From Azospirillum sp. B21 (lineage in GTDB: Bacteria; Pseudomonadota; Alphaproteobacteria; Azospirillales; Azospirillaceae), in NCBI RefSeq assembly GCF_008364825.1, contig NZ_VTTO01000003.1, positions 310,001 through 374,000 on the forward strand: DNA of 64,000 nt, written 5' to 3'. How positions within the stretch are numbered: the first letter of the stretch is position 1; every line of letters starts with the position of its first letter. The position numbers and the translations under genes were made by a program. This document shows, in pieces, positions 18,022 to 26,883 of this stretch. The notes under the pieces are model-generated. The model was given only the letters and a program-made list of their open reading frames with translations, did not search any database and was not told the DNA's origin.

Positions 18022-19902
18022 TCAGTTGCTGGCGAAGAACTGGTCGATGCGCTGGCGGTAGATCTTCACTGGGTACTTGTCGCGCAGCGCGTTGGTGAAC
18101 TCGGCCACCAGATCGCTTTCCAGCCCCTGTTCGACCGAGGCGCGGACCGGTGCCAGATCGGCGTCGGCAGCCTTGGGATCGGCGGGAATCACCTCTTTCA
18201 GGCGGGCGACGACCTGGGCGTCGGCGGTGTTGCCGCTGATCACCTCGTTCGGCTTGGCGGCGAACAGCTTGGCGACCATGTCGCCCGGCAGGCCCTGGAC
18301 CGACTGGGCATCGCGGGTGAAGGGCGCCGTCATGGCGAAGCTGGCGCCGGCCTGGGTGGCGACGTCCTGCGCCGCCGCCTCAGCACCCTGCTTCAGGCGG
18401 GCGGCGATCTCCTCCGCCTTCTTGGCGGCGCGCTCGGCGCGTTGTTCCTGCTGCCAGTCGGCGATGACCTGATCGCGCACGTCGGCCAGCGGACGGACCG
18501 CAGCGGGGATCACGCTGTCGACGCGGACGGCGGTGAAGACGCTGCCCTCACCCTCGGTCAGGTTGGAGGTGGCGCCGGTCTTCAGTTGGAAGGCGCCGGG
18601 CAGCAGTGCCTTCAGGCTGGGCAGGTCCGGGGCGGCGTCCCTGCCGTCCGGCGCCTTGCCCGTGCTGTCGATGGCGGCGACCTTGGTCAGAGCCAGCCCC
18701 TGAGCCTGCGCCACCTCGTCCAGCGACGCGCCGCTGGCCAGCTGGTCTTCGACGCGGTTGGCGATGGAGAAGACGGAATCGAGCGCCTGCTCCTTCTTCA
18801 GATCGCTCGCCAGCTGGTCGCGCACATCCTCGAAGCTGCGGGTGGTCGCCGGGGTCACGCCGGTGACGGCCATGATGTGCCAGCCGAGCGAGCTTTTCAC
18901 CGCGTCGGAGGTCTTGCCGGGTTCCAGCGCGAAAGCGGCGTCGCCGATTTCCGGCAGGTCGGCGCTGGCGATGTTGTCGAGCGTCACCGGCTCCTGGCCG
19001 GCGTCCTTGGCGGCTTCGGCCAACCCCTTGGCCTTGGCGGCTTCGGCGATCTGCTTCGCCTTCGCCTCGTCATCGACGACCAGCATCTGGACGGTGCGCT
19101 TTTCCGGCGCGCCGAACTCGCTCGCCCGCTCCTCATACGCCTTGCGCAGCTGGGCATCGTCGATCTTGATGTCCTTGGCCAGCACGTCGGGCGACAGGCG
19201 GGCGACGGTCAGCGACCGGTATTCCGGGGCGGTGAAGCGGACCTGATGGTCTTCATAGGCCTGCTTGATCGCCGCGTCGTCGGGCACCCCGACATCGCCG
19301 ATTGCGGCGTTGGGCAGAGTCACGACCTCCGCCACGCGCTTTTCGCCGCGGAAGCGGTAGAGATCCTGCACCAGCGGCTGCGGCGGCGTCAGGCCGGCGG
19401 CGACGGCGCCGGCGACCAGCTGCCGCGCCGTCTCGCGCTGGATCATCGCGACATAGGCATCCTCGGTCAGTTGGGCGTTGCGCAGCGCTGAACGGAAGAT
19501 GTTGGGATCGAACTGGCCCTGCTGGTTGCGGAAGGCCGGCTCGTCGGCGATGCGCAGCCGGACCACCTCCGGACCGACGGAAATTCCCATATCGGTCGCG
19601 GCGAGGTCGAACAGCGTGCGCTGGATCAGCGACTGCAGCGACTGGTCCAGAAGGCCGAAGCGCTTGGCCTGCTCGGTGGTCAGGGTGCCGCCCAGCATCG
19701 GGCGCAGCCGTTCCATCTGCCGGCGGAATTCCTGGTCCAGCGTCTGCTGCCCGATCTCCACCTTGCCGACTTCGGCGACGGTGGTGGGCGTGGAGGCACG
19801 GAACACGTCGCCGATGCCCCAAACGCCGAAGCTGAGGATCAACAGCACGAACAGGATCTTGACGACCCAGGAGCCGGCGAAATTGCGGATGAACTGGAGC
19901 AT
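18022..19902 (-). CDS. ppiD: Peptidyl-prolyl cis-trans isomerase D-like periplasmic chaperone
   Basis: Starting at ATG 19902 (626 aa), where the protein begins MLQFIRNFAGSWVVKILFVL, one N-terminal TM helix anchors a large periplasmic part. A SurA-N-like chaperone region (about 36-160, with VGKVEIGQQTLDQEF) is followed by a parvulin/PPIC-like domain near 240-360 with the typical LPEIGDAAFALEPGKTSDAVKSSLGWH ending pattern, and a C-terminal helical region. PpiD helps outer-membrane and periplasmic proteins leave the Sec translocon and fold. The longer open frame upstream lacks such a leader. It is followed after 41 nt by trpE. Confidence 0.88.
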   Translation of the reverse strand: MLQFIRNFAGSWVVKILFVLLILSFGVWGIGDVFRASTPTTVAEVGKVEIGQQTLDQEFRRQMERLRPMLGGTLTTEQAKRFGLLDQSLQSLIQRTLFDLAATDMGISVGPEVVRLRIADEPAFRNQQGQFDPNIFRSALRNAQLTEDAYVAMIQRETARQLVAGAVAAGLTPPQPLVQDLYRFRGEKRVAEVVTLPNAAIGDVGVPDDAAIKQAYEDHQVRFTAPEYRSLTVARLSPDVLAKDIKIDDAQLRKAYEERASEFGAPEKRTVQMLVVDDEAKAKQIAEAAKAKGLAEAAKDAGQEPVTLDNIASADLPEIGDAAFALEPGKTSDAVKSSLGWHIMAVTGVTPATTRSFEDVRDQLASDLKKEQALDSVFSIANRVEDQLASGASLDEVAQAQGLALTKVAAIDSTGKAPDGRDAAPDLPSLKALLPGAFQLKTGATSNLTEGEGSVFTAVRVDSVIPAAVRPLADVRDQVIADWQQEQRAERAAKKAEEIAARLKQGAEAAAQDVATQAGASFAMTAPFTRDAQSVQGLPGDMVAKLFAAKPNEVISGNTADAQVVARLKEVIPADPKAADADLAPVRASVEQGLESDLVAEFTNALRDKYPVKIYRQRIDQFFASN

Positions 19903-20041
19903 GGGACCCGAATCTAAGCGCGTCGTTCGGCCATCCGGCCGGGGCGGCGCATCATAGATAGGGTAGGGTGGGGCGGCAACAGCCCTTTTCCGCGCGGTCG
20001 ATTTCCGCGAAGTGGACTTGCGGGCGGCCTTTTCGCACGGC

Positions 20042-20080
20042 AAAGCCCCGGCGCCGCATCGGATGCGGCGCCGGGGCTTT
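20042..20080 (-). terminator. Perfect 18-bp hairpin terminating csbD
   Basis: AAAGCCCCGGCGCCGCAT pairs with its exact complement across a 3-nt loop, 20 nt after the csbD stop codon. The stem ends in CTTT on the exit side. It separates csbD from ppiD, both on the minus strand. Confidence 0.85.
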
Positions 20081-20100
20081 CGGCCGTTCAGGCCCGAAGC

Positions 20101-20280
20101 TTACTTCAGAGCGTCGCGGGCGGCATCCTTGGCGCCGCCGATCGTGTTCTGAACCTTGCCGGCGGCCTTGTCGGCTTGGCCCTCGGTCTCGGTCTTCTTG
20201 TCGCCGGTCAGCTTGCCGGCGGCTTCCTTGATCGAGCCTTTGGCGGAGCGGGCGGCGCCCTCGATGCGATCCTTGTCCAT
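20101..20280 (-). CDS. CsbD-family stress protein
   Basis: A 59-residue hydrophilic, Lys/Ala-rich protein, starting MDKDRIEGAARSAKGSIK and containing AAGKLTGDKKTETEGQADKA, which matches the CsbD family well. The molecular role of the family is unknown; members are induced by general stress sigma factors. AGGAGGT precedes the start at ideal spacing. An EcfG-like promoter (two mismatches) lies 36 nt upstream and a perfect hairpin follows. Monocistronic. Confidence 0.9.
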   Translation of the reverse strand: MDKDRIEGAARSAKGSIKEAAGKLTGDKKTETEGQADKAAGKVQNTIGGAKDAARDALK

Positions 20281-20315
20281 GGTGGCAACCTCCTGTGAAT
20301 TGGTTATGCCTGGAC

Positions 20316-20340
20316 AACAGACCGGAAGGAGAAAGGCTCC
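20316..20340 (-). promoter_or_regulatory. EcfG-like promoter of csbD, two mismatches
   Basis: On the minus strand GGAGC, 16 nt, TGTT, compared with GGAAC-N16-CGTT. The spacing, the distance to the start codon and the stress-type gene support it; the match alone would be weak. Confidence 0.4.
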
Positions 20341-20384
20341 ATTAAAATTAGTACACGAAAGGCGAGCCCGGGCGTGGCCGTCCC

Positions 20385-20741
20385 TCAGGCCCGGCGCGGC
20401 CCGTCGATACCGCGGCCGGCCGACCGGTCCGGCGCCGGGGCTGCGACAGGCATCGGGCCGCCGTTGCGGCGCCGCAGCGTGGCCAGTGTCAGCGCGTGAT
20501 GGCTGATGCGGTTGCGGAACTCCGGGTCCACACGGCTGAAGGCGCTGTAGGCCAGTTGCCCGGCTGCCGCGGACCGGGTCCGTCGCGCATCCTGCAATGA
20601 GTCACGCAGGGTGCGCAGTTCCAGGATACCCGGTACGAAGGCCATTTCCACCGCTTCCGCCAGTATTTCGATGGAGCAGAGCGCGGCTTCGTCATCAAGC
20701 ATGTTGGCGTCGGGCGGGCGATTGCCGGGCGGGAGGCTCAT
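20385..20741 (-). CDS. Hypothetical protein, helical, with disordered tail
   Basis: About 118 residues from ATG 20741, which has GAAGG 7 nt before it; an in-frame ATG at 20747 has poorer spacing. The centre is helical and charged (AEAVEMAFVPGILELRTLRDSLQDARR), the end is Pro/Ala/Gly-rich and probably disordered. No family is recognised. It follows the cysteine-rich small gene by about 22 nt on the same strand, so the two look like an operon. Confidence 0.55.
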   Translation of the reverse strand: MSLPPGNRPPDANMLDDEAALCSIEILAEAVEMAFVPGILELRTLRDSLQDARRTRSAAAGQLAYSAFSRVDPEFRNRISHHALTLATLRRRNGGPMPVAAPAPDRSAGRGIDGPRRA

Positions 20742-20763
20742 CGGCATGCCTTCGTCACGATGC

Positions 20764-20979
20764 TCAGGAACCGAGCAGGTCGAGAACCGCCGCCAAGCAC
20801 CGGCGACGGGTTACGCAGTCGTCACAGCAGCCGGTCGCCTGGAGATGCTGCGGGCAGTGCTTGCGGCGCAGCGCCTCCAATCCCTGGCGCAACGCATGCT
20901 TCTTCGCGTCCGAGATCACATCGGTGGCCCGGATGGTCTCCAAAGCGTCCTGCATGGGATTGGATGCGTCTATGAACAT
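20764..20979 (-). CDS. Small cysteine-rich hypothetical protein
   Basis: 71 residues, with GGAGG 9 nt before the ATG. The N-terminal half is helical (PMQDALETIRATDVISDAKK). The C-terminal half has H41, C42, H45, C51, C52, C55 and C61 within 21 residues, which could bind zinc or an iron-sulfur cluster. I do not recognise the family. It is upstream of the other small gene in a probable two-gene unit. Confidence 0.6.
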   Translation of the reverse strand: MFIDASNPMQDALETIRATDVISDAKKHALRQGLEALRRKHCPQHLQATGCCDDCVTRRRCLAAVLDLLGS

Positions 20980-21202
20980 TTCGCTATGCCTCCACTCCCG
21001 AAAAATCTATGCCGCGCCCACGGACAAGTCCATGAACAGCCTGTAATATTAGCGGTGCAAATTGAAACGAGCTGTGGCGCATTTCGCCGCGACGCAACGA
21101 TTCGGTGTTTCGGGATCGGCACAAGCCATTGACGAGGGTCCGGGCGCGCCGCAGCATCGCCGCGACCGATCGATCGATTGACGGCGGCGATGCGGAGGAT
21201 GG

Positions 21203-21544
21203 ATGGAGCGGGCGGTGTGGCCGACGCTGGCCTTGTACGGAGCGGCGGCGCTGGCGGAAATCGCCGGCTGTTTCGCCTTCTGGGCCTGGGCGCGTCTGGA
21301 TCGCAGCCCGTGGTGGACGCTGCCGGGCGTGGCCAGCCTGTGCCTGTTCGCCTGGCTGCTGACGTGGGCGGATGCGGATTTCGCCGGCCGCGCCTATGCG
21401 GCCTACGGTGGCGTCTACATCGCCGCGTCGCTGCTGTGGCTCTGGCTGGTCGAGGGAGCGCGGCCGGACCGCTGGGACGCGGGCGGCGCTCTGCTCTGTC
21501 TGGTCGGGGCGGCGATTATCCTCGCTGGTCCCCGCGCGGGCTGA
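21203..21544 (+). CDS. YnfA-family (UPF0060) small membrane protein
   Basis: 113 residues with four TM helices. [15 protein letters not shown] near the start, the central [16 protein letters not shown] and the final [19 protein letters not shown] are hallmark YnfA positions. The family resembles small multidrug resistance proteins and has been linked to efflux, but the role is not settled. GGAGG is 4 nt from the ATG, a tight spacing. Its 3' end overlaps the end of the minus-strand gene at 21516 by 29 nt. Confidence 0.88.
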   Translation: MERAVWPTLALYGAAALAEIAGCFAFWAWARLDRSPWWTLPGVASLCLFAWLLTWADADFAGRAYAAYGGVYIAASLLWLWLVEGARPDRWDAGGALLCLVGAAIILAGPRAG

Positions 21545-21761
21545 GGGCGGGCGGGACCGGCCGGTTGACCGACCGCCGCAGGGCAGGGCCGTTCACCAGG
21601 ACCAGACGACCCCCATCCACCTGCAGATACGCCCCGACGCGCACCCTGCCGCGCAGGATGTCGTCGTTGAGCATGATCTGCGCTTCGGCCAGGGACAGCG
21701 GGGTGCCCTGGTAGTATGCACGGCCGTCGGCATGGCGGATCTGGCTGAATGCGTTGGTCAT
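21516..21761 (-). CDS. Hypothetical protein of 81 residues
   Basis: Starts at ATG 21761 with GGAG 8 nt upstream; another ATG at 21782 has no such site. The sequence [20 protein letters not shown] followed by [25 protein letters not shown] looks like a genuine small folded domain, with Arg/Pro-rich end. No family recognised. The last 29 nt run antisense to the end of the YnfA gene, so an overlap of convergent transcripts is expected. Confidence 0.5.
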   Translation of the reverse strand: MTNAFSQIRHADGRAYYQGTPLSLAEAQIMLNDDILRGRVRVGAYLQVDGGRLVLVNGPALRRSVNRPVPPALSPRGDQRG

Positions 21762-22361
21762 GTCACGGTGCTCCCAATCCATATTCTTGAGCGGCGGACC
21801 GCCGGCTTTCCCGATGCGTCACGGCGGCAGCCATTGCCGATGCCGATATCGCACGAACGCCTGGAAGGTCCGGTTTATTCCTCCATCGAATGAACGCGGG
21901 CATCGAATGCACGCGGGTCGAAAGCCATTGGGGAGAGGCGCCTTGCAGCCTTTCCGGCCGACACGCTCCCATCCGCGAATATCCTGCGGGGAACACTGCC
22001 GCAGGTCCAGGTGCAAGTGGGCAATGCCACCGAATTGTCGCAGACCACACGCGCAAAAGCTGTAGTGGTGCGTCGCGCGGCGGTCGATTATTCCCGGGAA
22101 CCGTACCGCGCATTGAACCATGTCAATCGCGCATCCGACTTCAACCGTTAGAGTGCGAATGCATCACGGTCCGGCGGTCACGCGAATGATCGGTATGCCG
22201 CAGCTTGGCCGAACGTTGGAAAAGTCGCCGATCGGGGTCATAATACCTCCGTCGGGCATTCGAATGATAATATGGGTTGCCCAATCCTGTTTCGGCAGGC
22301 CGGCAGTCAGAGACCTGCAGAGAAGACGGATCGTTTCGTGAACCTACAACCGGCGGATCAG
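21762..22361. other. 600-nt intergenic region without a convincing gene
   Basis: Short frames here have no ribosome-binding site or family likeness. An imperfect direct repeat (TCGAATGAACGCGGG and TCGAATGCACGCGGG) lies near 21884-21916. A promoter for the next gene is near 22216-22244. Nothing else was recognised. Confidence 0.6.
22216..22244 (+). promoter_or_regulatory. Sigma-70-type promoter of the PAS-GGDEF-EAL gene
   Basis: TTGGAA at 22216-22221, a 17-nt spacer and CATAAT at 22239-22244. The start point would be near 22251, about 110 nt before the chosen ATG. Confidence 0.5.
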
Positions 22362-24551
22362 ATGAACGGCTCCGAAATCAGCGGTCCCGGCGGCGATGCT
22401 TCCGCCCGGGAAGGCGGTGCCACCGCCCTGCCGCGCGATCCGGCCTTCCTGGCTTCGTTGGCCGAGAGCCTGCTGGCCTCCAATCCGCTCGACCGTGGCG
22501 GGGCGGTGCTGGTTTATGTCGACCGTGACTGCGTGCTCCGCCATGCCGATCCGCGGTTCGCCGCCGTGCTGGATGCCGATCCGGCGGATCTCGTCGGCCA
22601 CCCGCTTGCCGACTTCGATCATCCGACGATCGCAGCGCTGACGACGGCCATTGCGACGGTCGGCCAGTCGCCGTCGCGGTCTTCGGCGCCGCTCGATTGC
22701 CTGACGGCCGGCTGCGACGGCCGCCGTTCGATTCTCAGCGGCAGCGTGCTGGCCCACCGCGACGCCGCGGGCGAGACGGTGGGGTATCTCGGCACCTTCC
22801 ACCAGACCGGCGATCCCGACCGCATCGCGGAGTTCGTGACCTGCCGCGACACCTTCATCGCGACCCTGCTGGACGCCGCGGTGGACGGCATCATCGTGTC
22901 CGACCGTAGCGGCATCATCCGCTCCATCAATCGCGCCTGCTGCCAGCTGTTCGGGTACGAGGAGGGCGAGCTGCTCGGGCGGAACATGACCATCCTGATG
23001 CCGCCGCCCTTCTCGCGCGACCACAACCGCTACATCGACACCTATATGAAGACGGACCGGGCCAAGATCATCGGCATCGGCCGCGACACGCTGGGCCAGC
23101 GCAAGGACGGCACCGTCTTCCCTATTCATCTCAGCGTCGGTCAGGCGCGGCTGGGGGAGGAGGCGACCTTCGTCGGCATCATCCGCGACATCTCCGAACG
23201 TCTGGCCGCCGAACAGCGCGCGACATATCTGGCGCGGCACGACCCGCTGACCGGCGTCCTCACCCGAACCGCCTTCCTGGAGGACTGCGAGGCGCTGTTC
23301 GCCGGCCACGGCACCGCGGACGGCGGAGCGGCGGGCGAGGGGCTGTTCGCGCTCTTCTCCCTCGATGTCGATCAGTTCAGCGACGTGAACGAGGCCTTCG
23401 GCTTCCATGTCGGCGACGCCGCGCTGAAGGCCATGGTCAGCCGGGTGATGGAGGTTCTGCCGCCCAACACCATCGTCTGCCGCATCGCCGCCGATGAATT
23501 TGCAGCGCTGTCACGGGTGACCGACGGCGAGCATGCGCGGACGCTGGCCGGGGTTCTGCACGACCGGCTGACCGCCTCCATCTATGCCGACCGCCATTGG
23601 GTGCGGCTGCGCCTGTCGGTTGGGGCGGCGGTACAGGACGATTCGGTCAGCACATTGGAGGATCTGAACGCCAAGGCGAAGCTGGCCCTGCAGGCGGTGC
23701 AGCACAATGGCGGCAACGCGGTCTGCTTCTACACGCCGGAAATGGCGGCGGCGGCGACGCGGCGGATGATGCTGACCATGCATCTGACCCACGCCATCGA
23801 ACGCAACGAGTTGCATCTGGTCTATCAGCCCATCGTGGACTGCCATGGCGGCGTCCGGTCGGCGGAGGCGCTGCTGCGCTGGACCCACCATGCGCTGGGA
23901 CCGGTCTCGCCGGCGGAGTTCATCCCGGTGGCGGAGGAAAGCGGGCTGATCGTCCCCATCACCGACTGGGTGCTGTCCACCGCCATCGCCCAGATGTCGC
24001 GGTGGGAGGAGGAGGGGGTGCTGCCCGACCGCGTGTTCCTCAACATCTCCGGTCAGCAGTTCCTGCGCGGCAATCTGACGCTACGGCTGGAGGAACTGTT
24101 GGGCCGCCATCCGTCGCTGCGCAGCCATCTGGGGCTGGAGATCACCGAACAGGCGGCGGTGCGCGATCTGAAGGTCGCGGTGCGCACGCTGGGGGAGCTT
24201 GCCGACCTCGGCATCCAGGCGGCCATCGACGATTTCGGCTCAGGCTATTCCTCGCTCAGCTACGTGCAGCAGTTGCCGGTGGCGAAGCTGAAGATCGACC
24301 GCGCCTTCATCATCGACGTTCCGGACAACCCGAAGAACAACGCGCTGGTCCGCGCCGCAGTCGGCATGGCGCACGGCCTGGGCCTGACCACCGTCGCCGA
24401 GGGGGTGGAGACGGCGGAGCAGCGCGATTTCCTGGTGTCGGTCGGCTGCGACATGATGCAGGGCTATTTCTTCGGTCGGCCGATGGCGCCGGACGCGCTG
24501 GCCGACATGCTGCGGTCACAGGCGATGCAGGCCGCCCCCTCCTTCGGGTAA
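22362..24551 (+). CDS. PAS-GGDEF-EAL protein, probable c-di-GMP phosphodiesterase
   Basis: ATG at 22362 gives 729 aa; GTG 22338 and ATG 22272 are alternatives without a better site. A PAS-like region at about 40-145 is followed by a FixL-like PAS domain (about 155-275: DAAVDGIIVSDRSGIIRSIN), a GGDEF domain whose signature is IAADEF in place of GGDEF, and an EAL domain (about 460-715). The EAL part keeps EALLRW, NISGQQF, EITEQ, DDFGSGYSSL, KIDRAF and AEGVET, so it should hydrolyse c-di-GMP, while the cyclase half is probably regulatory. No TM helix, so cytoplasmic. It likely senses a small ligand or redox signal and affects motility or biofilm. Confidence 0.9.
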   Translation: MNGSEISGPGGDASAREGGATALPRDPAFLASLAESLLASNPLDRGGAVLVYVDRDCVLRHADPRFAAVLDADPADLVGHPLADFDHPTIAALTTAIATVGQSPSRSSAPLDCLTAGCDGRRSILSGSVLAHRDAAGETVGYLGTFHQTGDPDRIAEFVTCRDTFIATLLDAAVDGIIVSDRSGIIRSINRACCQLFGYEEGELLGRNMTILMPPPFSRDHNRYIDTYMKTDRAKIIGIGRDTLGQRKDGTVFPIHLSVGQARLGEEATFVGIIRDISERLAAEQRATYLARHDPLTGVLTRTAFLEDCEALFAGHGTADGGAAGEGLFALFSLDVDQFSDVNEAFGFHVGDAALKAMVSRVMEVLPPNTIVCRIAADEFAALSRVTDGEHARTLAGVLHDRLTASIYADRHWVRLRLSVGAAVQDDSVSTLEDLNAKAKLALQAVQHNGGNAVCFYTPEMAAAATRRMMLTMHLTHAIERNELHLVYQPIVDCHGGVRSAEALLRWTHHALGPVSPAEFIPVAEESGLIVPITDWVLSTAIAQMSRWEEEGVLPDRVFLNISGQQFLRGNLTLRLEELLGRHPSLRSHLGLEITEQAAVRDLKVAVRTLGELADLGIQAAIDDFGSGYSSLSYVQQLPVAKLKIDRAFIIDVPDNPKNNALVRAAVGMAHGLGLTTVAEGVETAEQRDFLVSVGCDMMQGYFFGRPMAPDALADMLRSQAMQAAPSFG

Positions 24552-24587
24552 ATCCCGCCTCGACAGCATCAGCTGCAACTGATATCC

Positions 24588-24607
24588 ATTCTCACGACCT
24601 TGAGAGT
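24588..24607. promoter_or_regulatory. Possible iron-responsive operator before fbpA
   Basis: ATTCTCA-N6-TGAGAGT is a near-perfect inverted repeat 24 nt before the fbpA start. The half site resembles Fur/Irr-type TGAGAAT sequences. The gene it precedes is an iron transporter, which supports the idea; the assignment to a given regulator is open. Confidence 0.35.
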
Positions 24608-24630
24608 CATTCGCAGTCCGGGAGTGAGGA

Positions 24631-25653
24631 ATGTTCATCGATAAGTTCGCCGGGATCGCTTTCGCCGTCGGTGCCTTGACCGCCGTCTCCGTCCAGGCCC
24701 AGGAAGTGAATATCTACAACTCGCGACATTATAATACCGACCGCGTCATCTATGAGACCTTCACGAAGTCGACCGGCATCAAGGTCAATATCATCGAAGG
24801 CAACCACGACGAATTGATCCAACGGATGAAGTCGGAGGGCGCCAGCAGCCCGGCCGACCTGTTCATCACCGTGGACGCCGGCCGTCTGGCCGCCGCGGCG
24901 AAGGAAGGGCTGCTGGCTCCGGTCGCCTCGCCCACGCTCGACGCCATCAAGGTCCCGGCCAACCTGCGCGATCCGAACGGCGCCTGGTGGGGCCTGTCCA
25001 GCCGCGCCCGCATCGTCGTCTACGCCCGCGACCGGGTGAAGCCGGAGCAGGTCAAGAACTACGAAGACCTCGCCAAGCCGGAGTGGAAGGGCCGCGTCCT
25101 GACCCGCAGCGGCACCCATCCCTACAGCCTGGCCCTGACCGCCTCGATCATCGAAGCACAGGGCGAGGAGAAGACCGAGGAGTGGGTGAAAGGGCTGGTC
25201 GCCAATCTCGCCCGTCCGCCGCAGGGCGGCGATACCGACCAGATCCGGGCGGTTGCCGTGGGCGAGGGCGACGTCGCCATCGCCAACACCTATTACGTCG
25301 GCAAGCTGATCACCTCGGCCAAGCAGGAGGACCGCGAGGTCGCCTCCAAAATCGGCGTGATCTTCCCCAACCAGGACAACCGCGGCACCCATGTGAACCT
25401 CAGCGGCGCCGGCGTGGTGAAGACCTCCAAGAACCAGGAGAACGCCCGCAAGCTGCTGGAATATCTGCTGAGCCCTGAGGCGCAGCGGCTGTTTGCCGAC
25501 GGCAACATGGAATATCCGGTGAACCCGGCGGTCCAGCCGCATCCGGAACTGGTGAAGCTCGGCAGCTTCAAGGCCGCCGACGTCAACGCCGCCGCGTTCG
25601 CCGCCTACACCCCGCAGGCGCTGCGCATCATGGACCGTGCCGGCTGGAAGTAA
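24631..25653 (+). CDS. fbpA: Ferric iron ABC transporter substrate-binding protein
   Basis: 340 residues with a cleavable signal peptide (about 1-23, ending VQAQ). The mature protein begins EVNIYNSRHYNTDRVIY as in FbpA/FutA iron-binding proteins, and has the adjacent tyrosine pair in ANTYYVGKL that ligates Fe(III) in that family. It captures ferric ion in the periplasm for a permease. fbpC follows with 1 nt between. The matching permease is not in this operon but 6 kb away on the other strand. Confidence 0.9.
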   Translation: MFIDKFAGIAFAVGALTAVSVQAQEVNIYNSRHYNTDRVIYETFTKSTGIKVNIIEGNHDELIQRMKSEGASSPADLFITVDAGRLAAAAKEGLLAPVASPTLDAIKVPANLRDPNGAWWGLSSRARIVVYARDRVKPEQVKNYEDLAKPEWKGRVLTRSGTHPYSLALTASIIEAQGEEKTEEWVKGLVANLARPPQGGDTDQIRAVAVGEGDVAIANTYYVGKLITSAKQEDREVASKIGVIFPNQDNRGTHVNLSGAGVVKTSKNQENARKLLEYLLSPEAQRLFADGNMEYPVNPAVQPHPELVKLGSFKAADVNAAAFAAYTPQALRIMDRAGWK

Positions 25654-25654
25654 G

Positions 25655-26743
25655 ATGACCGACGCCCCGTTCACCGCGAATTCGTCCGCCCCCTCTCCTT
25701 CGTCTGTCGTCCTGACGGGCATCACCCACCGCTACGGGCCGCTGACCGCCGTCGACGACGTGTCGCTGTCGGTCGCCCCGCGGGAGGTGGTCTGCATCGT
25801 CGGTCCGTCGGGCTGCGGCAAATCGACCCTGCTGCGCCTGATCAGCGGATTGGAGACGGTCCAGGCCGGCACGATCACGGTGGACGGGGTGCCGCTCGCG
25901 ACCGCCGACCGCTCCCTGCCGCCGGAAAAGCGGCCGGTCGGCATGATGTTCCAGGATTTCGCGCTGTTCCCGCACCTGACCGTCGCGGGCAACATCGCCT
26001 TCGGCCAGACCGACCGCCCGCGCGCAGAGCGCAAGCGCCGGGTGGCCGAACTGCTCGAAACCATGGCGCTGACCCGCTACGCCGACGCCTACCCGCACAC
26101 CCTGTCGGGCGGGCAGCAGCAGCGGGTGGCGCTGGCCCGTGCCATGGCGCGCGACCCCAAGGTGCTTCTGCTTGACGAACCCTTCTCCGCCCTCGACGAG
26201 CAGCTTCGCCGTTCGGTTCGGGAAGAGGTGGTGCGGATCATCCGCGCCAGCGGCATCGCCACCATCGTCGTCACCCACGACCCGGAAGAGGCGATGGAGA
26301 TGGGCAACCGCGTGGTGGTGATGGAAGCCGGGCGGATCGTCCAGGCCGACACGCCGGTGAACCTCTACCAGCGCCCGGCCAACAGCTTCGTCGCCCGCCT
26401 GTTCGGCGAGGTCAACCGCTTCGAATCGACGGTGCGCGACGGCCAGATCGTCACGCCGCTCGGCCGCATCCAGGCGCCGCACCTGCCCGGTGGGACCAGG
26501 GTGGAGGTCGCCTGCCGCGTCGAGGATCTGGAATTGGTGCCGTTGGGCGCCCGCCCGGACGCGGTGCCGGTCCGCGTCCGCCATTCCAGCTTCCTTGGTC
26601 CGGCGACGCGGGTGTGCCTGGATTTGCCGGGCGGTGTGTCGGAAATCCACGCCCGCCTGCCTGGGCATGTGGACGTGCGGGCCGGCGAGGAGTTGTCGGC
26701 TGCGATGGCGGCCGAGCGGGTGATGGTGTTTCCGGCGGAGTGA
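25655..26743 (+). CDS. fbpC: Ferric iron ABC transporter ATP-binding protein
   Basis: ATG 25655 lies 1 nt after the fbpA stop; 362 aa. Walker A GPSGCGKST, Q-loop MMFQDFALFPHL, signature LSGGQQQRVALARAMA, Walker B VLLLDEPFSALD and the H-loop VVTHDPEEAME are complete, followed by a C-terminal TOBE-like domain from about 255. It energises import of iron delivered by FbpA. Spermidine/thiamine-type importers are similar, but the cotranscribed FbpA fixes the assignment. Confidence 0.9.
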   Translation: MTDAPFTANSSAPSPSSVVLTGITHRYGPLTAVDDVSLSVAPREVVCIVGPSGCGKSTLLRLISGLETVQAGTITVDGVPLATADRSLPPEKRPVGMMFQDFALFPHLTVAGNIAFGQTDRPRAERKRRVAELLETMALTRYADAYPHTLSGGQQQRVALARAMARDPKVLLLDEPFSALDEQLRRSVREEVVRIIRASGIATIVVTHDPEEAMEMGNRVVVMEAGRIVQADTPVNLYQRPANSFVARLFGEVNRFESTVRDGQIVTPLGRIQAPHLPGGTRVEVACRVEDLELVPLGARPDAVPVRVRHSSFLGPATRVCLDLPGGVSEIHARLPGHVDVRAGEELSAAMAAERVMVFPAE

Positions 26744-26758
26744 GGTGGCGAGGGTAGA

Positions 26759-26863
26759 CCCCCACCTAACCTCCCCCGCTGGGCGGGGGGGGGACTGCCG
26801 CTGCTTTATCAAACACGCACTTGATCCCCTCCCCCGCCCAGCGGGGGAGGATTAGGGTGGGGG
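26759..26863. repeat. Long imperfect inverted repeat (intergenic REP-like element)
   Basis: The left arm (26759-26789) and right arm (26831-26863) are near-complements; each contains its own palindrome CCCCCGCtGGGCGGGGG type core. The element fills the space between the convergent fbpC and msbA-like genes, and may end both transcripts. It resembles GC-rich repeats scattered in Azospirillum-type genomes (from memory). Confidence 0.75.
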
Positions 26864-26883
26864 CAATCGGTGCAAGCCCCTCC

